DNA of 64,000 bases from positions 207,641 to 271,640 of the forward strand of contig JAUXNX010000003.1 of the NCBI GenBank assembly GCA_030682575.1, in the 5' to 3' direction. The notes below the pieces were generated by a model. It searched no databases. It saw only the letters and a list, made by a program, of their open reading frames with translations, and was not told where the DNA came from. This DNA is from Gammaproteobacteria bacterium (lineage in GTDB: Bacteria > Pseudomonadota > Gammaproteobacteria > Pseudomonadales > Pseudohongiellaceae). This document shows, piece after piece, positions 1 through 8,741 of the stretch (position 1 is its first letter; every line of letters begins with the position of its first letter). The translations under genes were made by a program, and so were the position numbers.

Positions 1-1
1 G

Positions 2-145
2 GAACGCCTGGAACAGAATCCTGCTTTTACTGGCGTCGATTTTGCGCGCGCTACCAACAACAATCGCTACTACATTGATCTGCGCCTGAGCACGGTAGAT
101 TTCGATGGTTATCAGCAAAGGTATTTCCCTAATGCCAGGCGCTGA
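2..145 (+). CDS. C-terminal fragment of a GspL/PilN-like type II secretion assembly protein
   Basis: The open frame enters from the left edge and ends at TGA 143-145, leaving 47 residues (start ERLEQNPAF, end YFPNARR). The strand-turn pattern of charged and beta-prone residues resembles the C-terminal ferredoxin-like fold of PilN/GspL assembly-platform proteins, and the position directly before a GspM gene fits that role. Its stop lies inside the next gene, which starts at 132, so the two are translationally coupled. The identity rests mainly on context, because too little of the protein is present for a family assignment. It could equally be a GspN-type subunit. Confidence 0.5.
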   Translation, partial: ERLEQNPAFTGVDFARATNNNRYYIDLRLSTVDFDGYQQRYFPNARR

Positions 146-725
146 TCAGAAACGCACCATGACTCGACGGGAGAAAAACATCCTGCTGCTCGCGATTGTT
201 GTGGGCATCGTGTTCGCGATATCGCAGGGCCTGCCCATGGTGCGTGGGTTCTATTCCGCGCGGGCAGCAGTCATTGATCAGGTGCGGATTGATATCGAAC
301 GTGAGCGCCGGCTGATCGAGGAAGAAGAGTTGTGGCGGGAGCGCGGCGCGGCCATCGAAACGCAATTGCAGGCACTGGACGCACAGGTGTTCCAGGGGGC
401 ATCGGTTCCCCTGATCAGTGCCAACATCCAGCGCATTGTTCGTGATCATGCCACACAGTCCGGAATATCCGTCACCTCCACTCGCCTTGCGGAATCGATG
501 GAAGCCGATGGCTGGCTGCTGGTGGAGCAGGAGCTGTCGGTACAGACGAATAACCAGAACAACATCATGCAATTCCTGCAGCGCCTGGAAGAATCCCGGC
601 CATGGTTGGGAGTGACCGCATTCAGTGTGCGCCGTAATCGCAATCAGTATGCAGGCACGATCACCGTGATGGGATTCAGCAGAACTCAGGAAGCGGCAGC
701 GCCCGGCGGTGGAGCAAGCAGATGA
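132..725 (+). CDS. gspM: Type II secretion system protein M (GspM, subtype b)
   Basis: A bitopic inner-membrane protein of about 197 residues that would belong to the T2SS assembly platform with GspL, E and F. A short basic N-terminus (MTRREKN) precedes one hydrophobic segment (ILLLAIVVGIVFAISQG), then a charged coiled-coil-like stretch and a periplasmic ferredoxin-like domain rich in Q and N, as in GspM/PilO proteins. The start at ATG 132 overlaps the upstream stop by 14 bases. ATG 159, immediately before the MTRREKN segment, is an alternative, and the frame is open back to 105. The stop overlaps the gspE start by 4 bases (ATGA). Family assignment is good; the exact start is uncertain. Confidence 0.75.
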   Translation: MPGADQKRTMTRREKNILLLAIVVGIVFAISQGLPMVRGFYSARAAVIDQVRIDIERERRLIEEEELWRERGAAIETQLQALDAQVFQGASVPLISANIQRIVRDHATQSGISVTSTRLAESMEADGWLLVEQELSVQTNNQNNIMQFLQRLEESRPWLGVTAFSVRRNRNQYAGTITVMGFSRTQEAAAPGGGASR

Positions 726-2182
726 ACCGCGTACAAATCAGTCTTCCGATATTTGGTCAACTGCTGGAGCCTGAGGGCATCGCGCCGGCCAATGACTTCA
801 ACGACAGCGGCGTGCTGGTGTGCAATACGCTGCCCGGTATCGAGTTGCGTGCCAAGATCCGTTTCATAGTTGGCAGCCTTGTGCGCTTTCGCCTCGCCAA
901 AGGTGATGAAGTCTCCAGGCTGATGAAATTCTGGCGCGCCGAATTGTCGCCCCAGATCGATCAGACCGAAGATGTGTTTGTCTCCGGCTTCGAAGATGAT
1001 GAAGAACTCAAGGACCTCGCATCCGAGGCGCCGATCATTCGCCTGGTGAACCACCTCTTCGCCCGTGCACTGGATCTGAATGCCAGCGACATCCATTTCG
1101 AACCTAACGAAGACTATCTGGAAGTACGCTGTCGCGTCGATGGCATCATGACGCGCATCGAACGTCTGCCAATCAAGATCCACACGGCGGTTGCGTCGCG
1201 TCTGAAATTGATGGCGCGCCTGGACATCGGCGAGAAACGTTTGCCTCAGGACGGCCGCATCGATTCGCGCATCGGCACCAAGCAGCTCGACATGCGTGTC
1301 TCCACCTTGCCCGGTGTGCATGGCGAATCCATTGTGTTGCGGATTCTGGATCGCGGCGACACCGCCGTCAGTCTGCAGCAACTCGGCATGCCTGAAAACA
1401 TTCTCGGGACATATCAGCATCTGATCACTCAACCTCACGGCATGATCCTGATCACAGGGCCAACAGGCAGCGGCAAGACCACCACGCTGTATGCGACGCT
1501 GGAGAAAATCAACAGCGAGAAACAGAAGATCATCACTGTCGAAGATCCAGTGGAGTACCAGCTTGAGGGCATTACCCAGATTCAGGCCAACGCCAGTATT
1601 GGACTGACGTTTGCGGCAGGTTTGCGCTCCATCGTGCGCCAGGATCCGGACGTGTTGATGGTGGGAGAGATCCGCGATCACGAGACGGCTGAGATCGCCA
1701 TCGAATCGGCGCTGACTGGCCATCTGGTGTTCTCCACGCTGCACACCAACGATGCAGCCGGTGCAGTGACACGTCTGCAGGACATGGGTGTGGAAGGTTA
1801 TCTCATCAGCTCCAGTCTGCTGGCGATTCAGGCGCAGCGTCTGGTGCGTCGCATCTGCACCGACTGCAAGGTCGAGCAGCCCATCAGCATTGATGAGGCG
1901 AATGTGCTCAACATCAGCGCAAAGGATTACCCGGTGCTGCATCGCGGCACCGGCTGTGAGCGATGCGGTGGCAGCGGCTATCGAGGTCGTATCGGTCTCT
2001 ATGAATTGCTGGTGATGTCGGACGCCATCCGCCATCACATTGCCAGCGGTGCCGATGCGAATGTCATTCGTGAACAGGCGATCAAGGAAGGCATGAAAAC
2101 ACTGCGACAGGATGCATTGGAAAAACTTGCCGCAGGCATGACCACACCGGAAGAAGTCGTGAGGGTGACGCGCGCGATATGA
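722..2182 (+). CDS. gspE: Type II secretion ATPase GspE
   Basis: The cytoplasmic hexameric ATPase that powers pseudopilus assembly. In order, the 486 residues hold a short N-terminal domain, the GspE N2 region (SEAPIIRLVNHLFARALDLNASDIHFEP), and a RecA-like core with Walker A GPTGSGKTTT near residue 246, Asp box VEDPVEYQ, and Walker B/His box DVLMVGEIRD and HLVFSTLHTND. A zinc-binding tetracysteine (CTDC near residue 379, later CERC) marks true GspE/PilB ATPases rather than PilT. The N1 domain that normally contacts GspL is shorter than in classical GspE of about 500 residues. The start overlaps gspM (ATGA) and the stop overlaps gspF (ATGA), showing a coupled operon. Confidence 0.95.
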   Translation: MNRVQISLPIFGQLLEPEGIAPANDFNDSGVLVCNTLPGIELRAKIRFIVGSLVRFRLAKGDEVSRLMKFWRAELSPQIDQTEDVFVSGFEDDEELKDLASEAPIIRLVNHLFARALDLNASDIHFEPNEDYLEVRCRVDGIMTRIERLPIKIHTAVASRLKLMARLDIGEKRLPQDGRIDSRIGTKQLDMRVSTLPGVHGESIVLRILDRGDTAVSLQQLGMPENILGTYQHLITQPHGMILITGPTGSGKTTTLYATLEKINSEKQKIITVEDPVEYQLEGITQIQANASIGLTFAAGLRSIVRQDPDVLMVGEIRDHETAEIAIESALTGHLVFSTLHTNDAAGAVTRLQDMGVEGYLISSSLLAIQAQRLVRRICTDCKVEQPISIDEANVLNISAKDYPVLHRGTGCERCGGSGYRGRIGLYELLVMSDAIRHHIASGADANVIREQAIKEGMKTLRQDALEKLAAGMTTPEEVVRVTRAI

Positions 2183-3387
2183 GTGCTGCCTACTACAACT
2201 ATCAAGCTTACGATGCTGACGGCAAGGTGCAAACCGGTCAGATCAATGCTGAGTCCGAGCGTGAGGCGCTCAAGATCCTGCAGGGCAAGAAACTTATCCC
2301 GGTGAAGATTTCCCGCGTCGGACAGGATGAGGCGCGTGGCACCTCCACGAGAAAGATAAACAGTGCGGATCTGCTGGATTTCACCACGGGCCTCTGCACA
2401 CTTGTCGAAGCCCGTGTACCACTGGACAAGGCTCTGCGTCTGCTGGAAGGCATCACCGAATCGGCAACGATGCGCCAGTTGGTGATCACCATGCGTCGCG
2501 ACGTCAAGGAGGGCAAGAGTCTGGCCGAGGCGATGGAGTCGCGTCCGGATGTATTCTCGAAGATGTATATCAACATTGTGCGAGCGGGAGAGGAAGGCGG
2601 AATTCTGCATCAACTGTTGCCAGACTTGTCCGATTTTCTGGAAACCAGTGCCAGGAACCGCCAGGCAATCGTGGCGGCGATGGTGTATCCAATTGTCTTG
2701 CTGGTGACCGGAGTGATCTCCGTTTTTCTGCTGCTGGTGTATGTAGTGCCGCAGTTCGCGATCATGTTCGAGGACGCGGGCACGGAGATTCCAGCTTCGG
2801 CCGCATTTCTGCTGGCGTTGAGTAGTGGCATCCAGAGTTATGGCTATCTTTTGATCTTGCTGGTTGTCGGCATTGTGCTGTGGTGGAAATGGCTGGATAA
2901 AGACCCACTGCGAAAGCTGCAGAAAGACAGCGCCCTGCTCGGCGTACCCCTGCTTGGCGCCCTGCTGCTGTACAAGGATTGCGCCGTGTTTGCGCGCACG
3001 CTTGGTGCGTTGCTGGAGGCTGGTATTCCTTTGATTCGTGCGCTGCGCGTGTCGCGAGAGGTGGTCGCCAATACCGAACTGGTTCGGCATCTGAAGCAGG
3101 TGGAAGATGATGTGCGTGGAGGTGCCGGCCTCGGCATCTCACTGGAGAAGACCAATCGCTTCCCGACACTGTTGCATCAACTTATTACGGTAGGTGAGGA
3201 GTCGGGCCGCACCGGCAGCATTCTGCTGAAGACAGCAGCAACTTTTGACACGTACGTGAAAAACCAAATGTCGAGTCTTGTCTCGGCACTGCAACCGGCG
3301 CTCATCCTGTTTCTGGGAATCGCGGTAGGTGGCATCACGATAACCATGCTTTCGGCGGTGTTCAGCATGAACACGGTGGAGTTCTGA
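2179..3387 (+). CDS. gspF: Type II secretion inner-membrane platform protein GspF
   Basis: A polytopic platform protein of 402 residues, the usual length. It has two repeated cytoplasmic GspF domains (roughly residues 70-195 and 270-395), each followed by hydrophobic segments; examples are IVLLVTGVISVFLLLVYVV and YLLILLVVGIVLWW. The N-terminus (YYNYQAYDADGKVQTG) and the motifs GIPLIRALRVSRE and TVGEESGRTG are typical of the GspF/PilC family. The start codon overlaps the gspE stop by 4 bases. A 21-base gap with a GGAG ribosome site separates it from gspD. Confidence 0.95.
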   Translation: MSAAYYNYQAYDADGKVQTGQINAESEREALKILQGKKLIPVKISRVGQDEARGTSTRKINSADLLDFTTGLCTLVEARVPLDKALRLLEGITESATMRQLVITMRRDVKEGKSLAEAMESRPDVFSKMYINIVRAGEEGGILHQLLPDLSDFLETSARNRQAIVAAMVYPIVLLVTGVISVFLLLVYVVPQFAIMFEDAGTEIPASAAFLLALSSGIQSYGYLLILLVVGIVLWWKWLDKDPLRKLQKDSALLGVPLLGALLLYKDCAVFARTLGALLEAGIPLIRALRVSREVVANTELVRHLKQVEDDVRGGAGLGISLEKTNRFPTLLHQLITVGEESGRTGSILLKTAATFDTYVKNQMSSLVSALQPALILFLGIAVGGITITMLSAVFSMNTVEF

Positions 3388-3408
3388 CATTCGATCTGGA
3401 GTAATTCT

Positions 3409-5577
3409 GTGAACGGAAAAAAACTATTGGCAATTCGAGGTCTGAAGATCAGCCTGGCAATCGGTCTGGCAATCAGTCTCTCGTCCTGCGCGTCTTTTCA
3501 GTCCGGTAGTAGAGCGCAGACAGGCGCTACTGCCACTGGCGCTGGTACCCAGGTCCGGCCAAGTGCAGAGGCGATGGCGGGCAACCAGACAGCCGCCGCC
3601 GATGCAGCCGCAGCAGCCAGTGCCGCTGAACAGCAGCGACTCATCAACGAGATCAACAGACCCGGACAGAACCCCGCTCAGTCCGGTTTCCGGGAGACAG
3701 TGCCGACGCCTGTGCAACCACCTTCGGACAATGTTGTCGAGCTGAATTATGAGCAGGCAGATTTACGGGTCGTGCTTGAAGAGCTTGCGGATGCCGTGGA
3801 CGCCACGATCATCATCGACCCCACGATTGCCGACAAGGTCAGCATCCGCACCTCGGCAAACCGCCCGCTCACGCAGGCAGACATCTGGCCCCTTGTGCGC
3901 CTGTTGACGCGCCAGGCTGGTGTCACACTGGAACAGGTTGGCAGCGTTTACTACGCGCGCAAGACGCAATCGAATCTGCCCGAAGCAATCTCGTTGCGTG
4001 GAGACGCCTCGAACAATGTGGCCAGCGTGATCATGCAGATCACTCCGCTTGTCTACGTCTCGATCGACTCTGCGCTGGAAATTCTCGCGCCACTCGTCGA
4101 GCCCGACGGCCGGGTTGTGCGAATTTCCAACAACAACACACTGGCGATATCCGGCACTGCCTCGCAGTTGAGCCGGATCAACGAATTGCTGACAGTGATA
4201 GACGCCGATCCATTCCGAAGCCAGGGCCTGCATCTTTATCAACTCAACAACGCCAATGCGGCTGACGTGGCCACCGAGCTGACCGGGATTCTCGCGCAGA
4301 TCGAAGGCAACTCACCGGCGTACCAGGTGAAGGGATTGGAGCGCATCAATTCGTTGCTGGTCACAGCCCCGGCCAATCGCGGCTTCGAAGAGATCGATCG
4401 CTGGGTACGCATCCTCGATGCCGATCGTCAGGAGCAGGCGGAGCAGTTGTTTCACTATCGCGTGAAGAATCTGACGGCAGTCGATCTTGCCGCCACGCTC
4501 ACCAGTGTCTTTGATCTGAACCAGAATGAACGTGTGATCCCTGAACGCGAGCCACAACAGTCGCCAACACAGACGTTCAATCTGCTCACGCCTGACGGCA
4601 ACGCCGTGACACGTACCATCGCTACTCCGATAACTCCGCAGAGTGGATCGACAAGTACAGAAGCGGTATCTGCGAACCTGCGTGTCACCATTGTTGCCGA
4701 TGAGGCCACCAACAGTCTGCTGATCCGCGCAAACCCGCGTGACTACCGCCAACTGCTGACCACTATCAATCAGCTTGACTCTGTGCCATTGCAGGTGATG
4801 ATCAATGCCGTGATCGCGCAGATCACGCTCACCGACGAGACGCGCTTTGGCGTGGACTGGTCACGGGTGGCAGACAACGCGGCTACCAACAACATTTCCA
4901 CTACCACCAGCACATCGTTTCTGCCAAATGCGGGGCTGGGGGGTTTGCTCTTCACCAAGTCCTTCCTCGATGGCGCCGCGCGGGTAGAGGCCACACTGGA
5001 GGCAATCGCCACCAACAATGAGGTACGACTTCTGGCAAGACCATCGCTGACTGTGATCAACAATCAAGAAGGGATTATTCAGATCGGTGCGGAAGTGCCT
5101 GTACAGTCAGGACAGGAGACCACAGTGGGGGGTAATACTGTACGCAATATCCAGTATCGCCCAACGGGAATCGAACTCACCATTACGCCACGCATCAATG
5201 CCGATGGCGTTGTGAATCTGACCATCGAGCAAGCACTTTCCTCTGTGGATGCCAACACGGGAATTGACGGCAACCCGATCTTTCAGAACCAGGAAATCAG
5301 CACCACTGTTGTCGTCAGAGATGGTGAGAATGTGGTGCTGGGGGGATTGATACAGTCCAACAATGGCGACTTGAATACCGGTGTGCCTTTCCTGAATCGT
5401 GTGCCGGTACTTGGCAATCTGTTCTCCTACCAACAGGACACAGCGGAGCGCAAGGAGTTGTTCATCGTGTTGCGACCGGAAATCATCAATCTGAATACTG
5501 CCAACAACGCGCAATACGCCGACATTCTGCAGCGTTTTGAACTGGTGGCAGAGATGTTTGAAGACGCCGGTCTGTAA
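3409..5577 (+). CDS. gspD: Type II secretion secretin GspD (outer-membrane channel)
   Basis: The outer-membrane channel through which folded proteins leave. It starts at GTG 3409, with GGAG at 3398-3401. The 722 residues open with a lipoprotein-like signal peptide ending in the lipobox LSSC, so the mature protein may be lipidated. A low-complexity Ala/Gln linker follows, then N0 (ADLRVVLEELADAVDATI), N1-N3 modules and the C-terminal secretin barrel (MINAVIAQITLTDETRFGVDW; VPVQSGQ; QYRPTGIELTITPRI). Lipidation of the secretin itself would remove the need for a separate pilotin, and none is seen here. The position between gspF and gspG differs from the common C-D-E-F order. Confidence 0.93.
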   Translation: MNGKKLLAIRGLKISLAIGLAISLSSCASFQSGSRAQTGATATGAGTQVRPSAEAMAGNQTAAADAAAAASAAEQQRLINEINRPGQNPAQSGFRETVPTPVQPPSDNVVELNYEQADLRVVLEELADAVDATIIIDPTIADKVSIRTSANRPLTQADIWPLVRLLTRQAGVTLEQVGSVYYARKTQSNLPEAISLRGDASNNVASVIMQITPLVYVSIDSALEILAPLVEPDGRVVRISNNNTLAISGTASQLSRINELLTVIDADPFRSQGLHLYQLNNANAADVATELTGILAQIEGNSPAYQVKGLERINSLLVTAPANRGFEEIDRWVRILDADRQEQAEQLFHYRVKNLTAVDLAATLTSVFDLNQNERVIPEREPQQSPTQTFNLLTPDGNAVTRTIATPITPQSGSTSTEAVSANLRVTIVADEATNSLLIRANPRDYRQLLTTINQLDSVPLQVMINAVIAQITLTDETRFGVDWSRVADNAATNNISTTTSTSFLPNAGLGGLLFTKSFLDGAARVEATLEAIATNNEVRLLARPSLTVINNQEGIIQIGAEVPVQSGQETTVGGNTVRNIQYRPTGIELTITPRINADGVVNLTIEQALSSVDANTGIDGNPIFQNQEISTTVVVRDGENVVLGGLIQSNNGDLNTGVPFLNRVPVLGNLFSYQQDTAERKELFIVLRPEIINLNTANNAQYADILQRFELVAEMFEDAGL

Positions 5578-5644
5578 GGATACAGAAGCACAAAATTCAG
5601 CAAGGCTTTAGGCAACCACTATCGCAGGACAGCAAGGAGTGACC

Positions 5645-6064
5645 ATGAAGTACCAAAGTAACTGCAAAACGATTCGCGTCCGTTCGCGCGGCTTTACCAT
5701 TATCGAGCTGTTGATCGTCATGGCCATTCTCGGCATGCTCGCTGTGATGGTGGCACCCAATCTGTTCAACCAGGCCAGTGGTGCCCGGCGGGATGCTGCC
5801 CTTTCGCAGATTTCTGCAATCGGTTCCGCGCTTGATACACACAGACTGGACGTAGGCTCTTATCCAGACGAACTTGAAGGACTCATGGTCAACACGACAG
5901 ATCGTTCCACCTGGAATGGCCCCTACCTGAACAACAACGTGCCACGTGACCCTTGGGGCAACGAGTACCAGTATTCCTCTACAGGCAGAACCTACACGCT
6001 GTTCTCCTTCGGCGCCGATGGTCGGGCAGGCGGTGAGGACGATGACGCCGACATCAGCAGGTAA
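5645..6064 (+). CDS. gspG: Major pseudopilin GspG
   Basis: The major pseudopilin, 139 residues. A prepilin leader ends at G and is followed by FTIIELLIVMAILGML, with the conserved Glu at mature position 5. The C-terminal part contains the GspG calcium-site region (PRDPWGNEYQY; GADGRAGGEDDDADI). ATG 5645 is chosen because AGGAG at 5634-5638 is then 6 bases away; the in-frame GTG 5639 lies directly against that site. The end overlaps gspH by 23 bases. It should be processed by a prepilin peptidase that is not in this window. Confidence 0.93.
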   Translation: MKYQSNCKTIRVRSRGFTIIELLIVMAILGMLAVMVAPNLFNQASGARRDAALSQISAIGSALDTHRLDVGSYPDELEGLMVNTTDRSTWNGPYLNNNVPRDPWGNEYQYSSTGRTYTLFSFGADGRAGGEDDDADISR

Positions 6065-6530
6065 CAAGGGCTTCACCCTGCTGGAACTGATGGTGGTGCT
6101 GGCCATTCTGGCAATGGGCAGCATGCTGGTGATCCCCAGCCTGACCGGCATGAATGCCCGTACGTTCGGCGCACAGGTGCGTGAAGCCAGTGCTCTTCTG
6201 AACTACGCGCGACGGACGGCTGTGGTTACAGGCCAGCCAGTGACAGCATCCTTTCAGATTGACGCAGCCGAGAACGTGGAGCAAACAGCCGCCCAGGGCG
6301 CACGTTCCAGATTGGGTCGCGACGATGTCTGGACAAGTCGCGGTGTCAGTGTGACTTATCGCGACAGCACCAATCAGTTAACCAACGTTGAAGAGTTCAT
6401 CGATATCACGTTTTTCCCCGAGGGCGGCAGCACAGGAGGTGAACTCATTCTGGCGCTGGAGGGACGCGCAGCCTCGATCTTTATCGATCCGTTCTCCGGC
6501 AAGGTCAGAACAGAGTTTTCCAATGACTAG
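6042..6530 (+). CDS. gspH: Minor pseudopilin GspH
   Basis: A minor pseudopilin of about 162 residues. A very short leader (MTPTSAGNKG) precedes the prepilin motif GFTLLELMVVLAILAMGSM. The rest fits GspH/FimT: FGAQVREASALLNYARRTAV early and GRAASIFIDPFSGKV near the end. ATG 6042 gives a normal leader length; GTG 6033 is also in frame. The gene begins within gspG and ends 8 bases inside gspI, so translation is probably coupled along G-H-I. Confidence 0.88.
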   Translation: MTPTSAGNKGFTLLELMVVLAILAMGSMLVIPSLTGMNARTFGAQVREASALLNYARRTAVVTGQPVTASFQIDAAENVEQTAAQGARSRLGRDDVWTSRGVSVTYRDSTNQLTNVEEFIDITFFPEGGSTGGELILALEGRAASIFIDPFSGKVRTEFSND

Positions 6531-6975
6531 ACGCAAGCCATCGAAGCAATCAATGACACCGCTACCCATGACACCTCTCCCGATGAAGCAAAAGGGGCCT
6601 GTGGTTCGGCAGCAGGGTTTCACCCTTCTGGAAGTTGTGGTGGCGCTGACGATCACCGGCATGGTGCTCGGCAGTCTGTTTGCGCTGGCAGGTGGCAGCA
6701 AGCAGTTGGCGTTTCGTTCCGGAGAAAGTCTGCATGCGGCCATCGAAGCCAGGGCGGCGATCAACTTTGCCCTCCTGCAGGACGAGTACCGCGACGTGGA
6801 GGAAATCCTGGAGGGGGAAGAGCGCTTCGCCATCCGTGCCGATGACTATCTCGACTTCGTGCCTCGCAAGACTCAGCAGACCATTTTCAAATTGCAATCC
6901 TACGTCGTCATAGATGAAGAAACCGATGAAGCCATCACAGGCACCCGCTGGGTCAAACTTGAACTGCCCGAGTAA
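6523..6975 (+). CDS. gspI: Minor pseudopilin GspI
   Basis: A minor pseudopilin of 150 residues that would sit with GspJ and GspK at the pseudopilus tip. The leader of about 28 residues is unusually long and carries a near-repeat (MTPLP twice). The prepilin motif is GFTLLEVVVALTITGMVLGSL, followed by a compact globular domain. ATG 6523 overlaps the gspH stop (ATGACTAG). The internal ATGs at 6553, 6568 and 6583 would give shorter leaders, and 6583 (MKQKGPVVRQQG) is quite plausible. It overlaps the next gene. Confidence 0.85.
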   Translation: MTRRKPSKQSMTPLPMTPLPMKQKGPVVRQQGFTLLEVVVALTITGMVLGSLFALAGGSKQLAFRSGESLHAAIEARAAINFALLQDEYRDVEEILEGEERFAIRADDYLDFVPRKTQQTIFKLQSYVVIDEETDEAITGTRWVKLELPE

Positions 6976-7696
6976 AAGGCAGCGCAGGTTCTCCAGAGCG
7001 AGGCAGCATGGCTTCACTCTGATCGAGATCATTCTGTCGTTGGCACTGACGGCAATGCTGTTGAGTCTGCTCAGCACCGGCATGTACACCGTGATGAATG
7101 ACTGGGAGGCTGACACCTCGGGGCTGGACACCCGTCTCGATGAAACGGTGGCGATCCTGCAGCTTGAGCGGGCATTGCAAGGTGCCTTTCCTCACAGTTA
7201 CCAGAATTACGAAACGCTGGGCCGCTTCGTTTACTTCAACGGTGAAGACGAGAGCCTGAGCTGGGTCAGTACAGTGTCGCCACAACGCAGCGGCGGGCTC
7301 ACTGCCTGGCGTCTGGAGTCGGTCGACAACGAAGGTGTTTACCTGCAACTGGCCCCTGCCATGAGCGACGATCCGACGCAGCGACTTGACAACACCGAAC
7401 CGGTATTGCTGCTGGAAAACTACACGGCCACATTCAGCTATCTCTACGAAGAACTGGATTTCAGCAAGCAATGGCGCGAGGACTGGCCCGGTGTTGATAT
7501 GCATATTCTGCCGCTGGCGGTGCATGTGCTGTTGACCCCTATGGATAGCGATGCGAGGCCCAATCAGCGTCTGAACATTATCGCCCGCATTCGCGCCAAT
7601 GAGCACCGCTCTCTGCGGTCCAATCTCACAACGCCCTCCGGTACGCCGGTATTTACAAGACGCGCATCGGGCCGTCCACAGAGAGGAGCACCGTGA
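6914..7696 (+). CDS. gspJ: Minor pseudopilin GspJ
   Basis: A minor pseudopilin of about 256-260 residues. It has the prepilin motif GFTLIEIILSLALTAMLLSL and a GspJ-like globular part with acidic loops. The frame runs without an ATG from 6926 to the prepilin motif, so initiation must be at ATG 6914, ATG 6926 or a TTG at 6959. The first two lie about 50-60 bases inside gspI and give a leader of roughly 30 residues. I list 6914; the start is uncertain. The stop is 1 base before the gspK start. Confidence 0.83.
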   Translation: MKKPMKPSQAPAGSNLNCPSKRQRRFSRARQHGFTLIEIILSLALTAMLLSLLSTGMYTVMNDWEADTSGLDTRLDETVAILQLERALQGAFPHSYQNYETLGRFVYFNGEDESLSWVSTVSPQRSGGLTAWRLESVDNEGVYLQLAPAMSDDPTQRLDNTEPVLLLENYTATFSYLYEELDFSKQWREDWPGVDMHILPLAVHVLLTPMDSDARPNQRLNIIARIRANEHRSLRSNLTTPSGTPVFTRRASGRPQRGAP

Positions 7697-7697
7697 C

Positions 7698-8741
7698 ATG
7701 AGGCGTCAACGTGGTTCCGTGATCATCATTGTATTGTGGACATCCATTCTGCTGACGGTGCTGGTGACTGTCATGGCAGGCAAGGTCCAGTTGTCAGCAA
7801 GAACAGCGTTCCATAATCGCGAAGCCGTGAATGCGCTGGCGGCCATTACAGAAGCAATGAACAAGGCAGAGATGGAGCTGTTGCTGGAACGAATGGAGAT
7901 GCCTGTAAATCAGGCACCCACGGTCGACGCTGATGGCAATTTCCGCAGCCCCGACTATCGTTTCAACGGCCAGCCATTGACGTTGCATTACCCCGCTGGT
8001 GAAAACATGGTCGTGCGCATCTACAACCATGCCGGCAAGATCAATCTCAATCGCATGAGGCGCCAGGACCTGCAACAGTTGATCGAGAAGCGGCTCGGAG
8101 ACAATCCCGATCCGCAGCGGGTGCAGGACCTGCTTTCTGCGTGGACGGACTGGACTGATCTGAATGATCTGGCGGGCATCAACGGCGCCGAGCGAGACTA
8201 CTATGAGTCGCTGGACCCACCCTATATACCGCGCAACAATCCCGAGATGGACACAGTGGAAGAGCTGCGCCTGATCAGAGGTTTCGACGAACTGTTCAAG
8301 GACGTGAATCTGGATGCGGCGTTCACCATATATGGCGAGGGGCGGACGGTGAATCTCAATCTCGCTACACGCGAAGCCATGCAACTGCTGCCGGGTCTGA
8401 CGGACGAACTTATCGACGAAATTATCCGCTACCGACAGGAGCGCGATTTCAGCAACATCACCAGTGTGGGCGAAGTGGTGCCGGTGGAAAATTTCGTGGA
8501 GCTCAGGCCCTGGGTGGGAAACAACTTGTCCAGTTTCTATTCCGTCTTTGCGTACCCGAAAGCTGAAGTGGATGCCGAGGCGCGCTCAGTCGCAGGGGGG
8601 AGTATGCAGGAAGCTGATCCGGTGACACAGGCCTACATGGAGATCATGGACGTGCGTTCCTATGCGGACCGTGCGCGTGTGCTCAAGGTGGATCCCTACG
8701 GTCGATTGCCGGATACCTCTTCGCCGCGGGCCAACGATTAA
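7698..8741 (+). CDS. gspK: Pseudopilus tip protein GspK
   Basis: The large minor pseudopilin that caps the pseudopilus, 347 residues. The leader MRRQRGS is followed by VIIIVLWTSILLTVLVTVMA; GspK is the pseudopilin that usually lacks Glu5, as here. The helix-hairpin-helix region (KINLNRMRRQDLQQLIEKRL, then VNLNLATREAMQLLPGLTDE) is the typical GspK alpha-domain insertion. ATG 7698 has GAGAGGAG upstream at 7681. The stop TAA shares bases with the stop of the convergent wzt gene, so no intergenic terminator space exists. Confidence 0.9.
   Translation: MRRQRGSVIIIVLWTSILLTVLVTVMAGKVQLSARTAFHNREAVNALAAITEAMNKAEMELLLERMEMPVNQAPTVDADGNFRSPDYRFNGQPLTLHYPAGENMVVRIYNHAGKINLNRMRRQDLQQLIEKRLGDNPDPQRVQDLLSAWTDWTDLNDLAGINGAERDYYESLDPPYIPRNNPEMDTVEELRLIRGFDELFKDVNLDAAFTIYGEGRTVNLNLATREAMQLLPGLTDELIDEIIRYRQERDFSNITSVGEVVPVENFVELRPWVGNNLSSFYSVFAYPKAEVDAEARSVAGGSMQEADPVTQAYMEIMDVRSYADRARVLKVDPYGRLPDTSSPRAND

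Noticed and set aside
686..2038. Minus-strand 450-codon frame over gspE
   Set aside because: It is a shadow; gspE shows all family motifs on the plus strand.
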